DNA of 64,000 nt from Manis javanica. Its lineage: Eukaryota; Chordata; Mammalia; Pholidota; Manidae. Under the pieces are notes generated by a model. The model had not been told where the DNA came from and made no database searches. It saw only the letters and a list, made by a program, of their open reading frames with translations. The position numbers were made by a program, and so were the translations under genes. This document shows positions 24,430-36,070 of this stretch, in pieces. The DNA is taken from assembly GCF_040802235.1 (NCBI RefSeq), contig NC_133158.1, forward strand, positions 154,082,401 through 154,146,400. The letters are read 5' to 3'. Every line of letters begins with the position of its first letter. Within the stretch, counting starts at the first letter, position 1.

Positions 24430-26360
24430 GCAAGGAATATCTACTATCTACTAAGAATAATTGATAGCAGATAAATTGTTGAAATTAAATACATTGTGTT
24501 AGAGAGGTCTTGAAAACATAGCCATGGGAGAATTCATTAAATGAGTCTAAATCTACAACATGAAAGAATAGTATTAGGAGTGTTTCACTAGCCACCCTAG
24601 GTGTTACTCAGATTCCAGTCATTAACAATTCTGAGTACCCTCTTCATTATCTACTTACTCTAATTTACTTACTCATCTCTAGAAACACTTACTTTTTACC
24701 TAGAATTGGTATAATTATCCTACTCCCCACTCATTTGTTTATGCTTTTGTTTTGCTTATGGTCTTTTTGATCAATGTACAACCATATCATGAGTCTGGAT
24801 AAGCCTGAAATGGTAAGATAATATAAGGTATCAATGGGGTCTTTTAGAGTCTTGTTATATCTATGATTAGCTAACTAATTTGTGCTTCTTGATAAAGACG
24901 AGGGAGCTGCAGCTGGTGGTAGTAATGAAAATGTTCAAACGTGAAATGATTTTTTAAAACCTTTATTTTAGCATTCACTTTAAGAACCGATTTTAAATAC
25001 AACATATCATTGTTCAATCTACACATTTAGTTCTCTAATCATCGCTATGTTTGTGGACCCAGAGCAATTTTCTCTAGAAATGAAATCTGAACTTTATTAG
25101 AGGAAATAAAAAATTTTAAGCCTTATTTTAATACTTTTTTGGAAAACCACTTAATTAAATTTCATCGCTTGCTTTCTTGGACTGAGATCAAGAAAAATTT
25201 GATGTGTTATCTCTTTAAGGGGTGTTCTGATGGAGTGTTTGCATTGCTCTCATGTATCAGGTAACAAGACAAACTGTTTTTACAGGCTCTGTGCCCTTCG
25301 CCTTGGAATTCTACAACAAACTTCTCAAATTCAAGTGTAATTTTCTTGGAATGAAATGCTCCACACATGATTCCAGAATCCTTTTTCTGCATATAGTAAA
25401 TCAGAGAAAAAGAGTCAAAACACATAGGAAATTCTCTATCAGCTAGTACAACATTTAGGAAGGTACATGAAATCCCTGAAGTCTTTGGGGAAAATTTAAT
25501 GTATTAATGCAACAACATTGGTGGAGGTAATTCCCATGATATGGCTACTTCTGTCATTTTTACAACAGAGACACATAAATATAAAGCATTTCCACAATGC
25601 TTAACTCACTATGGAAAAATAACACTGGATAAACCAGAATGCTTAGGGACATGAGGTCGGGGAGGAAAATGGATGTTCTAGTTAGTACAGGGTTTGGTTG
25701 TACTTAACAGAAGCTGATTACAGTAACTTAACCAAATAAGGAGTTTACTTATTCAATATAACATGAGTCGAGTAGGTGGTGCAAGGCTGGGGAAGCCACA
25801 TGAGAAAGCCCATCTCTTTCCCTTTCCTATTCTCCCTCCTTCAGCGTAGTCACAAATGGCTGTTCCACCTCAACACTGCATCCCCTTTTGGACAAAAGGG
25901 AGGACAGGTTAAAAGCAGAAAGCTTATGCTGACTGAACTATCCTTTTTGTTTTTTTAAATATCAGGGAAAAAGCTTCCCATGAAATAACTTCCATTTCAG
26001 CTTATTAGCCAATGGATAAATGATCACCATAAACTGGCAGAGCATTTTTTGAGGTATTTTTAATTGAATTTGTTACCCCTCACCCAAACAAATTTCTGAT
26101 TCTGTTAGCAAGGAAAAACAGCAGACACTGGGTAGGCAAACTAGCCAGGTCTAGCAAGTTTGATTAATCAAGTGCCATACTTTGTATTTTAAATGTTGCT
26201 GTTAGATGTTTTTCTAAAAATATATTCATCTATTTCCATGGCTTTGAAAGCTCACCAGCACACAGACCATAACTAGATTTTCTTTTAGTATAGCTCAACT
26301 TACTTGATTTTTTAATAAAAGGACAATTTTTGATCCACCCACTTGATAGGCTACTGCATA
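24430..26360. other. No gene recognised
   Basis: AT-rich sequence. The minus-strand 72-codon frame at 25207-25425 is not recognised. 25690-25960 may be an old interspersed repeat that I cannot name. Confidence 0.4.
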
Positions 26361-26364
26361 GAAG

Positions 26365-27185
26365 TTAAAAATAACAAATGGATAGCAAAAGATTTGCACA
26401 AGCATCTCACAAAAGAGTGTCCAACTGAGTAACGAATATATTTAAAAGATGCTCATCTTTATTTGTCATTGAGATATGCAAACTAAGGCCATAATAAATT
26501 GTTATTATATAGCAAAATGTTTAAAATTAAAGAGATATGCCAATTGTTGGTGAAGATGTGGAGCAACTGAAACCTTCATACTTTGCTGGTGCTGGAGTAA
26601 AGTGGTATGATTTCTTTGGAATGTTGCTTGGTAATATCTATTAAACTTGAACCTATAAGCTGGCAATCCCATTTCTAGATATATGCTTACCTCTGCTCAT
26701 CAAAATACATGCACAAAAGTGTTTGTATTCATAATAGCAAACACCTGGAAGAAGCAAAAACCAAAAATGCACCAACAGTGGAATGGACAAATAAATTACA
26801 GTAGAGCCACATAATGGAATACTACACAGCCATGAGCATGAGCAAACTACATACAGTGTATGCAAAAACAGGGATGACTCTCACCAACACATAGGAGCAA
26901 GAGAAGCCACACACAGGCACCAAGGGACCTAGTGTGTGAGTCCATTTACATAAAGTTCAATTATAGGCAAACTTATCTTATGACTTACAGGAAGTCAGAA
27001 AAGTATTTAAAATTCTGAGAGGAGAGTAGTGACTGAAAATGGGCAAGAAGAGGACCCTAGGTCCCTGATTTCTTGATCTGGATGCTAGTTAATTGGGTGT
27101 GTTCACTTTGTGAAAATTCATCAAGGTATATATCCATAATTGGTTCATTTTTCTGTACATGTTACATACTGCAATGAAAAGAAAA
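26365..27185 (+). mobile_element. L1 ORF2 end and 3' UTR
   Basis: Sense L1 order is clear: 'gctcatctttatttgtcatt', 'caattgttggtgaagatgtg', 'ctggcaatcccatttctaga', 'acataatggaatactacaca', 'tgagtccatttacataaagt', and near the 3' end 'ctgtacatgttacatactgc'. Decayed and non-coding. Confidence 0.85.
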
Positions 27186-27239
27186 ATTACAATTATATAC
27201 TGCTGTTACAATGAAGATGTCCCATCTTCTGTTGAAGGC

Positions 27240-27980
27240 CAATTCTATCCAACTGTGCTTTGGATCCTAGGCTTCTTATTTTTCTTAAACTGTTCCAGAG
27301 CCCTGAGACATTATCTGTCTTCCTCCTTCTATCTTTAATATCCCATTCTCTACTAATGTCACCCACTAAGATGTAATCGTGTTCAAGACTCTCCAGTTAA
27401 AGCAACCGCAATCTCTTCTACACTTATATGTTCCCTTTGGCTGTTAATTCGCTCTTTATTCTCTCCTTCTCTGTTAAAATTCTTGAAGTCTCATGTCCCT
27501 TGCCTTCCATTTTTTCCCCTTTATCCATTGCAGTGTGGCTTACTTCTCCACCATTCACCTAAATCTGTGTTTCCAATTTCTAAAACAGCCTCTCTGTTGC
27601 TAATCCAATGAACACCTTTCAATCTGTCTCTTACTTGATCTCCTAGCATTACTTGCTACTCTTGTCCATTCCGACCACTGGGAAAACTGTTTTCCTGGGG
27701 CATTCATGACCTACTGGCTCCTAATTTCCCACCTAACTTCTCTAGCCACTCATTCTGTTTTCATTGTGAATTTATCTTCCTCTACTCATTTTTGAAATCT
27801 ACCTTGAGTTCAGATGTCTCTTCTGAACTACAGAGCTACATATCTAAGTGCTATGCAACATTTTCACTTAGATGTCTCAGAGAGACTGAAAAGGCAATTA
27901 AGCTAAACATTTTCCCTCCTCAATGTTGTGCATCTTGCCATATTCCTCTGACTTAGTAAATAGCACCAACGAGTACCCAA
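27240..27980 (+). mobile_element. L2/CR1-like LINE fragment
   Basis: Pyrimidine-rich sequence with 'gcattcatgacctactggct' and 'ttcacttagatgtctcagag', which resemble CR1/L2 ORF2 blocks. More diverged than the other L2 copies. Confidence 0.45.
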
Positions 27981-28299
27981 TATCCTGTTGCAAAACAACT
28001 ACATTCTGGATCAATAACAATTTTTTGAAATTTTGCTTGGTTCCCAGAAATTAGAAAAATCTTCAAAGACCCCTCCTCCCACTAAATAAAGAGAAATAAA
28101 TCTTGAGCAGAAACTAGAGCAGAGTCTGTATGCAAGCTGGAGAGATGGGATTGGTGTGAGTGCAAAAGCTCTACATAGGGAGGTGAATCCGATACTCCTA
28201 CAATTAGGAGACACCATAAAAAGGGTTACAGTGGCCCTAGGTTGTAGCACTGCTGGGCACATAGCAGAAGCAAATCATCTTTGAAACACTTTCCTCAAT

Positions 28300-29250
28300 T
28301 TCAGTCATTAGAATTCCACATTAAGATCAAGGAAATATGAATTCAGGATCTAAGATCATCAAGTAAACAAGAAGGCAAGTCACTGTGGGTAAGAGAGAAA
28401 AAAATAACACACAACTTATTCAGATATTGGGATTGTCAGATACAGAATATAGAATATCTAGGTAAGAAGTACTTAAAGGAATGAAGTTTTGAACCACAAA
28501 GATGGGAGAGCAACAAGTGACTATCAGAAATAATGAAAAAATCTGTGTAATAAAATGGAACTTCTAAAAATGAAAAACAGATTTTTAGAAATAAAAAAAA
28601 TTCAATGTAGGGGTTTAACAACAGGCAAATCATAGTTGAAGAGTGAACTGGAACATCTGGCTGAAGAAATTACCCAGAAAGCATCACAGGTAAGAAGATG
28701 GAAAAGGTAAGAAGATGGAAAACAGGAGAGAAGCTAAGAGGTATGGAGCAGAAAAGGAAAGGAAATATGTATTGTGAACCCTAAGAGAATAGAATAGCAA
28801 GAACTGAGAAAAAGGGACAATTGAAGAGAGAATGATACAGAATTTTCCAGAAGTGAACATAGATATTAAACTACATTTTCCAAGTAGAATAAAATAAACT
28901 AAGGTATAGATGCATCATACTGGAACTGCAGAACAGCAAATACAGTAAGATTCCAAAAGCAGTCACAGAAAAAAAACAGATCCACAAAAGTAAACCCTGC
29001 AATGATGAGAACTAGAATAAATGCAATACTTTATTTAAAATGTCATTCTTTCATTGTAAACCCAACATAATTTTTAAGAACCAAAGTGATATAAAGTCAT
29101 CTTCAGATAAACAAAAATAGAGAGTATATCACCAAAAGCCTCCCATTAAAGGAGCTTGCAAAGATTTACTTCAGGAAGAAGGAGAGGGTCATAGAATGAT
29201 CTGAAATACAAGAAGTTATGATAAGTGAACAAAATAGCAAGTGTATATGT
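28300..29250 (+). mobile_element. Old L1 ORF1 region
   Basis: Blocks such as 'gattgtcagatacagaatat', 'ttagaaataaaaaaaattca', 'ggctgaagaaattacccaga' and 'gcatcatactggaactgcag' follow an old L1/HAL1 ORF1 region in sense. It includes a 17-bp tandem repeat at 28689-28722. Confidence 0.65.
28689..28722. repeat. 17-bp tandem repeat, two copies
   Basis: ggtaagaagatggaaaa occurs twice back to back without a mismatch. Confidence 0.9.
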
Positions 29251-29459
29251 ATAAATACATCTGTAAAAATAAACATCTGTGTAAAATAATAGTCTGGAGA
29301 GGGCTGTCCAGATTTAAAGTGTTCTAAGGCCCTTGGATTCTGGAGGGAGAGTTGAAGATACTACTTAATTTAAAATTTTGTTCTACTAAATAAGCATGGT
29401 AAAATTTCAAGGGTAACACTAAAATAGAAATTGAACACATATGTTGCAAATGAGTAAGA

Positions 29460-29935
29460 AATTAAAGGATATATTGCCTATTAGACAAAAGCCCAAATCC
29501 AGCTATGCGAAGTTTACAAGAGACATCTAAAATTTAAGGACAGGAAGAGAAAGAGAGAGATAAAGACAGAGACTGAGAGAGAGAGAGAGAGAAAGGGAGA
29601 AAAGGCAGGAAGGAGGGGAGGAAGGGAGAGAGGAGGAGAGGAGTGGGAAGAGAAGGGGAAGGGGGAGGGAGAGCCATCAGATAAATATCAATAAAAAAAA
29701 AAGGTTGGGATATTTACCCTAATATTTGACAAAATATATTTTAAGACAAAAAGCTATATTGGTGATAAAGAGGACCACTACTTCATGTGCAAGTTCATCA
29801 GAAAGCAAATACAGCAATTTTAACTTGGATGCCATTGAACAGCCTCAAGATATAAAAAGCAAAAATTCACAGTTACAGGGTAAAATAGACAAAACCAGAA
29901 TTGTAGGTACTCCTTGTTCTTTACTGTAAATATCA
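29460..29935 (+). mobile_element. Old L1 ORF2 endonuclease region, interrupted by purine tract
   Basis: 'gtttacaagagacatctaaa' before, and 'tttaagacaaaaagctatat' plus 'tggtgataaagaggaccact' after the purine tract, follow L1 ORF2 in sense. The region between them is replaced by a GA-rich expansion. Confidence 0.7.
29538..29672 (+). repeat. Polypurine GA-rich tract
   Basis: About 135 bases of almost pure A/G on the plus strand, with a (ga)n core near 29573-29592 and then ggaa/ggga variants. It lies inside an old L1 ORF2 segment. Confidence 0.9.
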
Positions 29936-29939
29936 TAAA

Positions 29940-30785
29940 TAAAACGAGTGAATAGATCCAAAAGATAACATTTGTATTACTTTGGGATTAAGAATGATTT
30001 TTTTCCATTTCTAAGTGTCTTGATTGTTGTGATAATTTTATAATTAAAACACTTTTTATGAAAAATGAAGTATGGAGGTGAAAAACATAGGTAATTGAGG
30101 GCTTGAGGTGGCTTTATGTAATTATGGTTTTACTATATTTACTATATTTGGTGTAATTATTTTCTATAGTTTTACCCTAATGTTTTCAGGTTGAATACAT
30201 TTTAACAATTACAACTTAATTTCTTGTTTCTTCATAGATGCTAAAATGTCAAATGATTTATTTATGGACTTAAATGGCTCAGACACTCCTTGACTGATGT
30301 ATTAAAGAATCTGATCTACCACATAATTTCCATTTTCTTAAGTTAGAATAAAAAATTTTTTTGGAGGAACAGACTCTTTCTATAAAGAAAGAGCACCCAA
30401 AATTCAAAAATTTAATAAAGCACTCAAAATTTAAATGTTACTACTGATTGTTAATGGCTATATCAGTCTGGATACCTGGGTATCAACAGATATCTCTGTT
30501 TCTGCCCAGACATCTCGATTATCACTGTAGTGATCAGTTACCCTGAAAAAAAAAAGGTAGAGAAAGATACAAATCGGTAATTCTTTTTCTTTTGGTAATA
30601 CTCCTTTGGACTTAACTTAATATTGCTATTCCTAAAACTCAGTGTTCTACCTCTACTTAGGCCTTTCAAAATAGGTTGTGGTAAACCGCAGTTACATGAA
30701 ATAAGTATAGACCACTGTATACAAATATAAAATAAGACAGCTTGCTAGGAAGCTAGTTCTAAAGAAAACAGAAACAGACTATTTT
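29940..30785. other. No gene recognised
   Basis: Very AT-rich intergenic sequence. I saw no identifiable repeat or exon. Confidence 0.4.
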
Positions 30786-30789
30786 ATCA

Positions 30790-31296
30790 TAGTACAGATG
30801 TTCCTTGACTTAAGACAGGATTATGTCCTGATAAACCCATGATAAGTCAAAAATGCACTTAAAACATCTCATCTACCAAACATCATAACTTAGCCTCGCC
30901 TACCTTAAATGTACTCAGAACATTTAGTCTACAGTCAGTTGGGCAATAAAATCTGACACAAAGCCTATTTTATAATAGTGTTGAATATCTCATGTAACTT
31001 ATTGAATATTGTACTAAAAGTGAAAAATAGAATGGTTGTATGAGTGTAGAATGATTTTAAGTGTATATTGGTTGTTTACCCTGATGATGGCGTGAGCTGA
31101 TTGGGAGCTGTGCCTTCCTGCTGCTATACCCAGCATCACAAGAGAATATTGCCCCACATCTAACTAGCCTGAGAAAGGATCTTAAGTCAAAATTCCAAGT
31201 ACAGTTTTCACTGAATGCCTATCACTTTTGCACCACTGTAAAGCTGAAAAATTGTTAAGTCAAATCATCTTAAATTGGGGATTGTCTGTACTGAAA
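30790..31296. mobile_element. Tigger-like (TcMar) DNA transposon
   Basis: The two ends are inverted relatives: 'tacagatgttccttgactta' at the left, and at the right the reverse of 'tacagacaatccccaattta'. Inside are 'aaatgcacttaaaacatctc', 'caaagcctattttataatag' and 'gttgaatatctcatgtaact', typical of a non-autonomous Tigger-type element. Confidence 0.65.
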
Positions 31297-31299
31297 ACT

Positions 31300-32879
31300 G
31301 AGACAATAGATTATCTTAGACCATAGCATCTAAAAATTTAAACTGTTAAATCTACTTAGGCTATAATACAGAATACATTTTTCATAGTTGTTTAAATTTT
31401 AGCAACATGGGGAAAGTAGAAACACTGTTGGAAAAGTAAAACAGTAATTTTTAAATGTATCATTACATTTTAAAAAATATAGAAAAATGATAGGAATTCT
31501 AAGTTCTTACGAATGTCTTATCCAGCAGGTGTGTTTTAGAATAGTTTGAGATTTGAACGTCTAGAATATTCAGTTGGTTTAATCCTTTCGCTTAAAAGGA
31601 TTTTCCTTCCCTTTAAAGACAACAAGTAAAAGAATAACAATGGAATGCAGTTACTTCTCTTTGTTTTAACAATAAGGTAAGTCTAGAAATGAAACCTGAG
31701 AAACTTGAGTAGATTTACAATAAAATACAATTTCAATATACTTCTTTAAACCATTATTTTATTTTTATTTTCTCTCATTATCTTTAAATTTTTTGAAATG
31801 ATAACATGCATACCAAGGGCACAAATCATAACGGTATATAGCTCGATTAATTTTCACAAAATGACCATATCTGTTTTATCAGCACACTGTATCATTAACT
31901 TTCAAGGTGGTAAAAGTGCTAAAATTAAACGATTAAAACCATCAACAGCCACCACAAAAAGGCATAGTAGCAAACAAAAATGAGCAAGTCTAACTAAATC
32001 AGGTGAGAGGCACACTTGCAAAAATGAAACAATTTTTGGTACACATTTTATACCACACAGGTATTCTGTATCATCAGAACATAAGAAAATAAGGTCTCAA
32101 TCTGACAAGTTCCTGACTTGGGGGTGTCTCCTGTGCTTTTTCTCCCACTCCCTGCAGTAACTGCACACTTCACAGCAAACAGAAAAAAAGCCACAAAACT
32201 TCAGAAACAATGCGATTGCTAAGCAACCTTTTTTGTCATCTTCCCTGAGCTACATGTAATACTCCTGTCACAAACTGACCTTCCACTATAACTTAAGAGC
32301 TGAAAATCAACTTTTCAACGTTTTAAGTGAGCTTTCTTCTTTCCCTTGATTGGCAGATCATTTTGTTCACCTTAAGTTTGTGGCAGGATGTCTCCTAATT
32401 CCTCGTGTAGTCGTATAACCCGTATTGCTAAAGTCGATCCGAGATTGTGACTCTACCCACCGTTTACCTTGTAATACAAGCCATTCTCAGGTCTGGGTCC
32501 CAAAATTACTTTCGCCTTCCTGAGCAGAAATATTTCTATGCTCACGCAGGGAAACCTTTTCTTAGATTTAAAAAATTCTTTGTATTTTCAGCGACTTCGC
32601 CCACCAGTAACTTTCCCAGTTACCTACAAATAGTTTACGTAGGTCCCTGTTTTCGGAATTTACGAGGAAATTCCGTACAACATTAAGGGAGTTCTTTCAA
32701 AGAATCCACAGAACGTGAGGCGGCCCCTGGTACCCAATGAAACAATGAAAGATTGGCAAAGCTCAGAAATGTTCCGGAGAGGCACGAATGTCAGCTCTGA
32801 TTTCAGGTTGCCGGAGCAGCTTGGCTGCCTTTATGACAGAAGGGCAGAGGGGTGCAGGGAAGAGGGTTCCAGTGGGGGC
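31300..32879. other. Upstream flank of PFN2, nothing specific
   Basis: No repeat family was recognised with confidence between the Tigger-like element and the CpG island. The CpG content rises from about 32.4 kb. The lack of clear repeats close to the promoter is compatible with distal regulatory sequence, but nothing specific is seen. Confidence 0.4.
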
Positions 32880-33546
32880 TCCTGAGATGAGCGTGGGCGA
32901 CTTTGCCGCGAGTCGCCCCCACCACAAAGAAGAGTAAACACTTTGCATCCCGTCACCAGGACAACTAGGAATCCGACACCGAGGGTCAAGATTCCACATC
33001 CCGAGTCACCAGACGCAGAAGAGAGGTGTATCACGGTCAGTAGCGGGGACTCCTAGGCGTCCCCGACGACGCCGTCCCTGGAGTGCCGAGTGCGACGGGG
33101 AAAACGCCCTCCTCGCGGGCCCCGGGCCCGAGGCTCTGCCACCCACGGCTACCCGGCTGTACCCGGACTTCGCTGTTCGCACGTGGCGGTAGTGATTGTC
33201 CCGAAGCAGTATCCCTCCGCGCCCCCGCCTCAGTCTCCCCCTCCTTTCCCGGGACCCTCCGAGTCCGATCGCCGCGGAAGGATCGCACGCACGCGTGCGC
33301 GCACGCCTCGCCGTGCCTGCAGAGGACCAAGGGTGCTGCGTGAGGGGCAGCCGCCGCCGCCGCCGCCAGCACAGCAGCTCGAGCGCATCCTCCCGCCGCT
33401 GGTTGCTCACCCCGCGGCTGCTGGCGGCCGGCCGGCCGGCCGAGCCGGACACGCTCCGCGGCTCGCCGCTCAGCACCTTACCCGAGACCTCCCTCCGCAG
33501 CTCCTCGGGGAGGGGGGCGGTCGGTGCCTGCGCAGAGCCGCCTCCT

Positions 33547-33575
33547 CCCCGCCCCCGCCCCGCCTCCCCCCGCGC
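33547..33575 (+). promoter_or_regulatory. PFN2: GC-box (Sp1/KLF-type) cluster
   Basis: Contains overlapping ccgcccc and ccccgcc motifs about 80-105 bases upstream of the PFN2 start codon, in the expected promoter-proximal position. Binding is inferred from the motif only. Confidence 0.55.
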
Positions 33576-33652
33576 CACAGCCGCCCGCTACCGCCGCCGC
33601 CGCTGCGCCTGCTGCTCCTCGCCGTCCCCGCTGCAGTGCGAAGGGCTCGAAG

Positions 33653-33784
33653 ATGGCCGGTTGGCAGAGCTACGTGGATAACCTGATGTGCGATGGCTGC
33701 TGCCAGGAGGCCGCCATTGTCGGCTACTGCGACGCCAAATACGTCTGGGCAGCCACGGCCGGGGGCGTCTTCCAGAGCATTACG
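33653..33784 (+). CDS. PFN2: Profilin-2 coding exon 1 (residues 1-44)
   Basis: Begins [10 protein letters not shown] and ends at Thr44 (GGVFQSIT), followed by the donor gtgagg at 33785. The start is chosen because it is the first in-frame ATG, has a strong Kozak context (a at -3, g at +4) and gives the known profilin-2 N-terminus. Trp4, Tyr7 and Trp32 are present; by homology to profilin-1 these line the polyproline-binding groove made by the N- and C-terminal helices. The open frame runs on upstream to 33524 and downstream into the intron, but only because the region is GC-rich. Confidence 0.97.
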
Positions 33785-35877
33785 GTGAGGACCGGCGGGG
33801 GCCCGGGTTCCCGTCCCCGAGCGGGCCGGTCGGCCGGGGGGCGCCGCAGCGCGGGCCCGGGGCATGGAGAGGGCCCCGCCGGCAGGTGTGGAAGGCGGCC
33901 AGTGCCGAGGATGCGGCTGCGGGCGGGAGGGGAGGCCGCGGTCCGGGGACGCCCCCTCGTCCGGGGCTGCGCTGACAGGCGGGGGCGGCGGCCCGGCTTC
34001 GCGGCCCCCTGCCCGCCCCTGGCTGGCGTTCCTGGTGCGGGTCCGGGAGAAACTGCGGGAGGGGGCACACACCGCTGGGGCGGGAGAGGCCACCTTTTAT
34101 TCCCGGGTGGCTTCCTCAGGTCCCCTAGAAGCCCTGAGGTCTGCTTTGCACGTCCGGGGTGGAAGCGGGGGCCGGAGGTGCCGGGCCGGGGTGCCCGCCT
34201 TTGCCCGACGGACCGCGCACTGCCTGCGCCGCGGGCTGTGGGAGGCGACGGCTGCCCGGCGCCCGGGATCCTCGCGGTGACTTTGCGTAGGTTTGCGGGT
34301 GTCCAGGCCTCTAGGGCTTGAGAGAAATGTACGCCGGCAACGTAGGTGGATTCGTGAATCTCGACTTAAGCTCTGGCTCCATAGGATTTTTTTTTTTAAT
34401 TCTCCAAGATGGCGAACTGCCATTGATTTCTCCTATGGAGATTCATCGATATACCGTTACCCCCAATTACGCAACGTAGTTTTAAAAAGGGGGGTGTTTT
34501 TATGGAGCTTTCAACCTGCGAAGACCAAGGGGACAACACTTCACTTCTTCAAGTCCCTCCCTCTTTAGTGATGGTAGTATAAGGAACTAACACAGATGTG
34601 TGCTTTTTACATTGCCTGATTTTGAGACGTGATGGTTTTGACTTGGTTGCCACTTATTTGGGGAATAATTGTCACTAGGTTTCCAATGCTACTTTATTGT
34701 TTTGCCTCTTTCTGCGCAAGGCTCTTTCTTAAATCGCGACGGTCGTATCAAATACAGGAGGACCATTCCTTTAATGTCTTAGTCTCACGCTCCCTTGCCA
34801 TCATATGCCAAAATTTCGGCCCCCTATTATGGGTGCTGCTAGTTATTCTCTACTACTTAACATGGTTTAAGTTCTGACTAGGTAGAACTCAGGTCTTGAC
34901 ACTGATACTTTAAGGTCTCCTATAATCGCAGCGGACTACAATTCTTTCGGAGAATTGGCATCTGGTAATCAACTTTTCTTCTGCAGTCCTCTCGTCTTTG
35001 TGTGAGTTCCCGCTGTCTGGCTGGGAAGATTGCGGGAGAGTGCTTGGAAATGGCTGGGGCCTGCTATGACTCTGCAGTTCTGATGGGGGCGACGCCTTCC
35101 TTCCTTATTCATGGAATGTTAGAATGCACGTTTTCTCCTTTCCGGTTCTGGTGGCTACCTCAGTTTCTTTCCCAGTCTCCCTCCATTTTCTTTATTTTAC
35201 CATTGCCTACTGCAGTGCTATGGACGGAATCCTCTTTGCATTTGCCCACAAAGAAAACTGATTACTGAGGTGGGAGGGGAAACGAAGTTGGAGAGAAAAA
35301 GTAGCTAGAAAAAAGGAGGGAAGTATCAATCGGGTAATGTGCTGAGGTCTAGGGCTTTAAGTTTATACTAGGAGAATATTTCAAGCTATTTGAAACAGAG
35401 TAGATGTGAACAGATCTGCTAAGCATAGGCTTTATTTCAGAAGACTTTCAAGCAACTTCCAAGTTGTATGTAACCTGACTGACTGTAATGTGATTAAATG
35501 ACTGACACACAGTTGTTGAAAGAGTTGATAGGTGAATCTTTACCATTACATAAAGCTTCAGGTACCAGCTGACTTGATAGTTTATAAATAACTCGTTTGC
35601 AGTTTATCTGGTGTCACCAACCAACTAGTTGGAGATTCTTTGCATACACTGGTCTTTAGTTAGACTAGTGTTAACTGTGAAATCTTATTAGCTAACATAA
35701 AACATAATCACGTAGGATTAAGTAACTATTTAGGAAAGACTGAAACTTGATCTTACACTACTTGGACCTCTTGTATTGGTAGTAGTACAAACTTGCCACA
35801 CAATCTTTCCTGTTATATGAAGCCTTAAAGGAATTAACTACAACTTTTTTTTTTTCTTTTTTTGGTGGGGGGACCAG
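33785..35877 (+). other. PFN2: PFN2 intron 1
   Basis: GT (33785) to AG (35876-35877), 2,093 bases. The first ~500 bases remain in the CpG island. The rest has no recognised repeat, which is notable beside the repeat-packed flanks. An 82-codon hydrophobic frame at 34629-34877 is present, but I treat it as chance. Confidence 0.9.
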
Positions 35878-36070
35878 CCAGTAGAAATAGATATGATTGT
35901 AGGAAAAGACCGGGAAGGTTTCTTTACCAACGGCTTGACTCTTGGCGCAAAGAAGTGTTCAGTGATCAGAGATAGCCTGTACGTCGATGGTGACTGCACA
36001 ATGGACATCCGGACAAAGAGTCAAGGTGGGGAGCCAACATACAACGTTGCTGTCGGCAGAGCTGGTAGAG
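35878..36070 (+). CDS. PFN2: Profilin-2 coding exon 2 (residues 45-108)
   Basis: Encodes PVEIDMIVGK through VGRAGR plus the first base of codon 109, with donor gtaagg at 36071. It carries the central beta-sheet of the profilin fold and much of the actin-binding face. Residue 46 is Val where human profilin-2, as I remember it, has Ile; this is conservative. The acceptor is odd: the T-rich tract ends about 15 bases before the AG, with a G-rich spacer between, and a second AG follows four bases later. Using that second AG would break the frame, so the first is chosen. Confidence 0.97.

Larger units (their letters stand above)
32880..34300 (+). promoter_or_regulatory. PFN2: CpG island and promoter of PFN2
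   Basis: Dense CpG and G+C across about 1.4 kb spans the first exon and the start of intron 1, unlike the AT-rich surroundings. No TATA box lies at a sensible distance from the start codon. GC boxes cluster at 33547-33575. This is the usual layout of a TATA-less promoter with dispersed starts; the exact transcription start cannot be read from sequence. Notable sub-features are a 23-base alternating purine-pyrimidine stretch at 33284-33306, a CCG repeat near 33351-33367 and a GGCC palindrome at 33425-33442. Confidence 0.85.

Noticed and set aside
33006..33578. 190-codon minus-strand frame in the PFN2 CpG island
   Set aside because: GC-rich sequence lacks stop codons by composition. The product is low-complexity Arg/Gly/Ala/Pro with no domain, and it overlaps the promoter.
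33470..34093. 207-codon minus-strand frame over exon 1
   Set aside because: Antisense shadow of the PFN2 exon and CpG island.
33524..34321. 265-codon frame containing PFN2 exon 1
   Set aside because: Only residues from 33653 to 33784 are profilin. The rest is GC-rich 5' UTR and intron 1 that happen to stay open.
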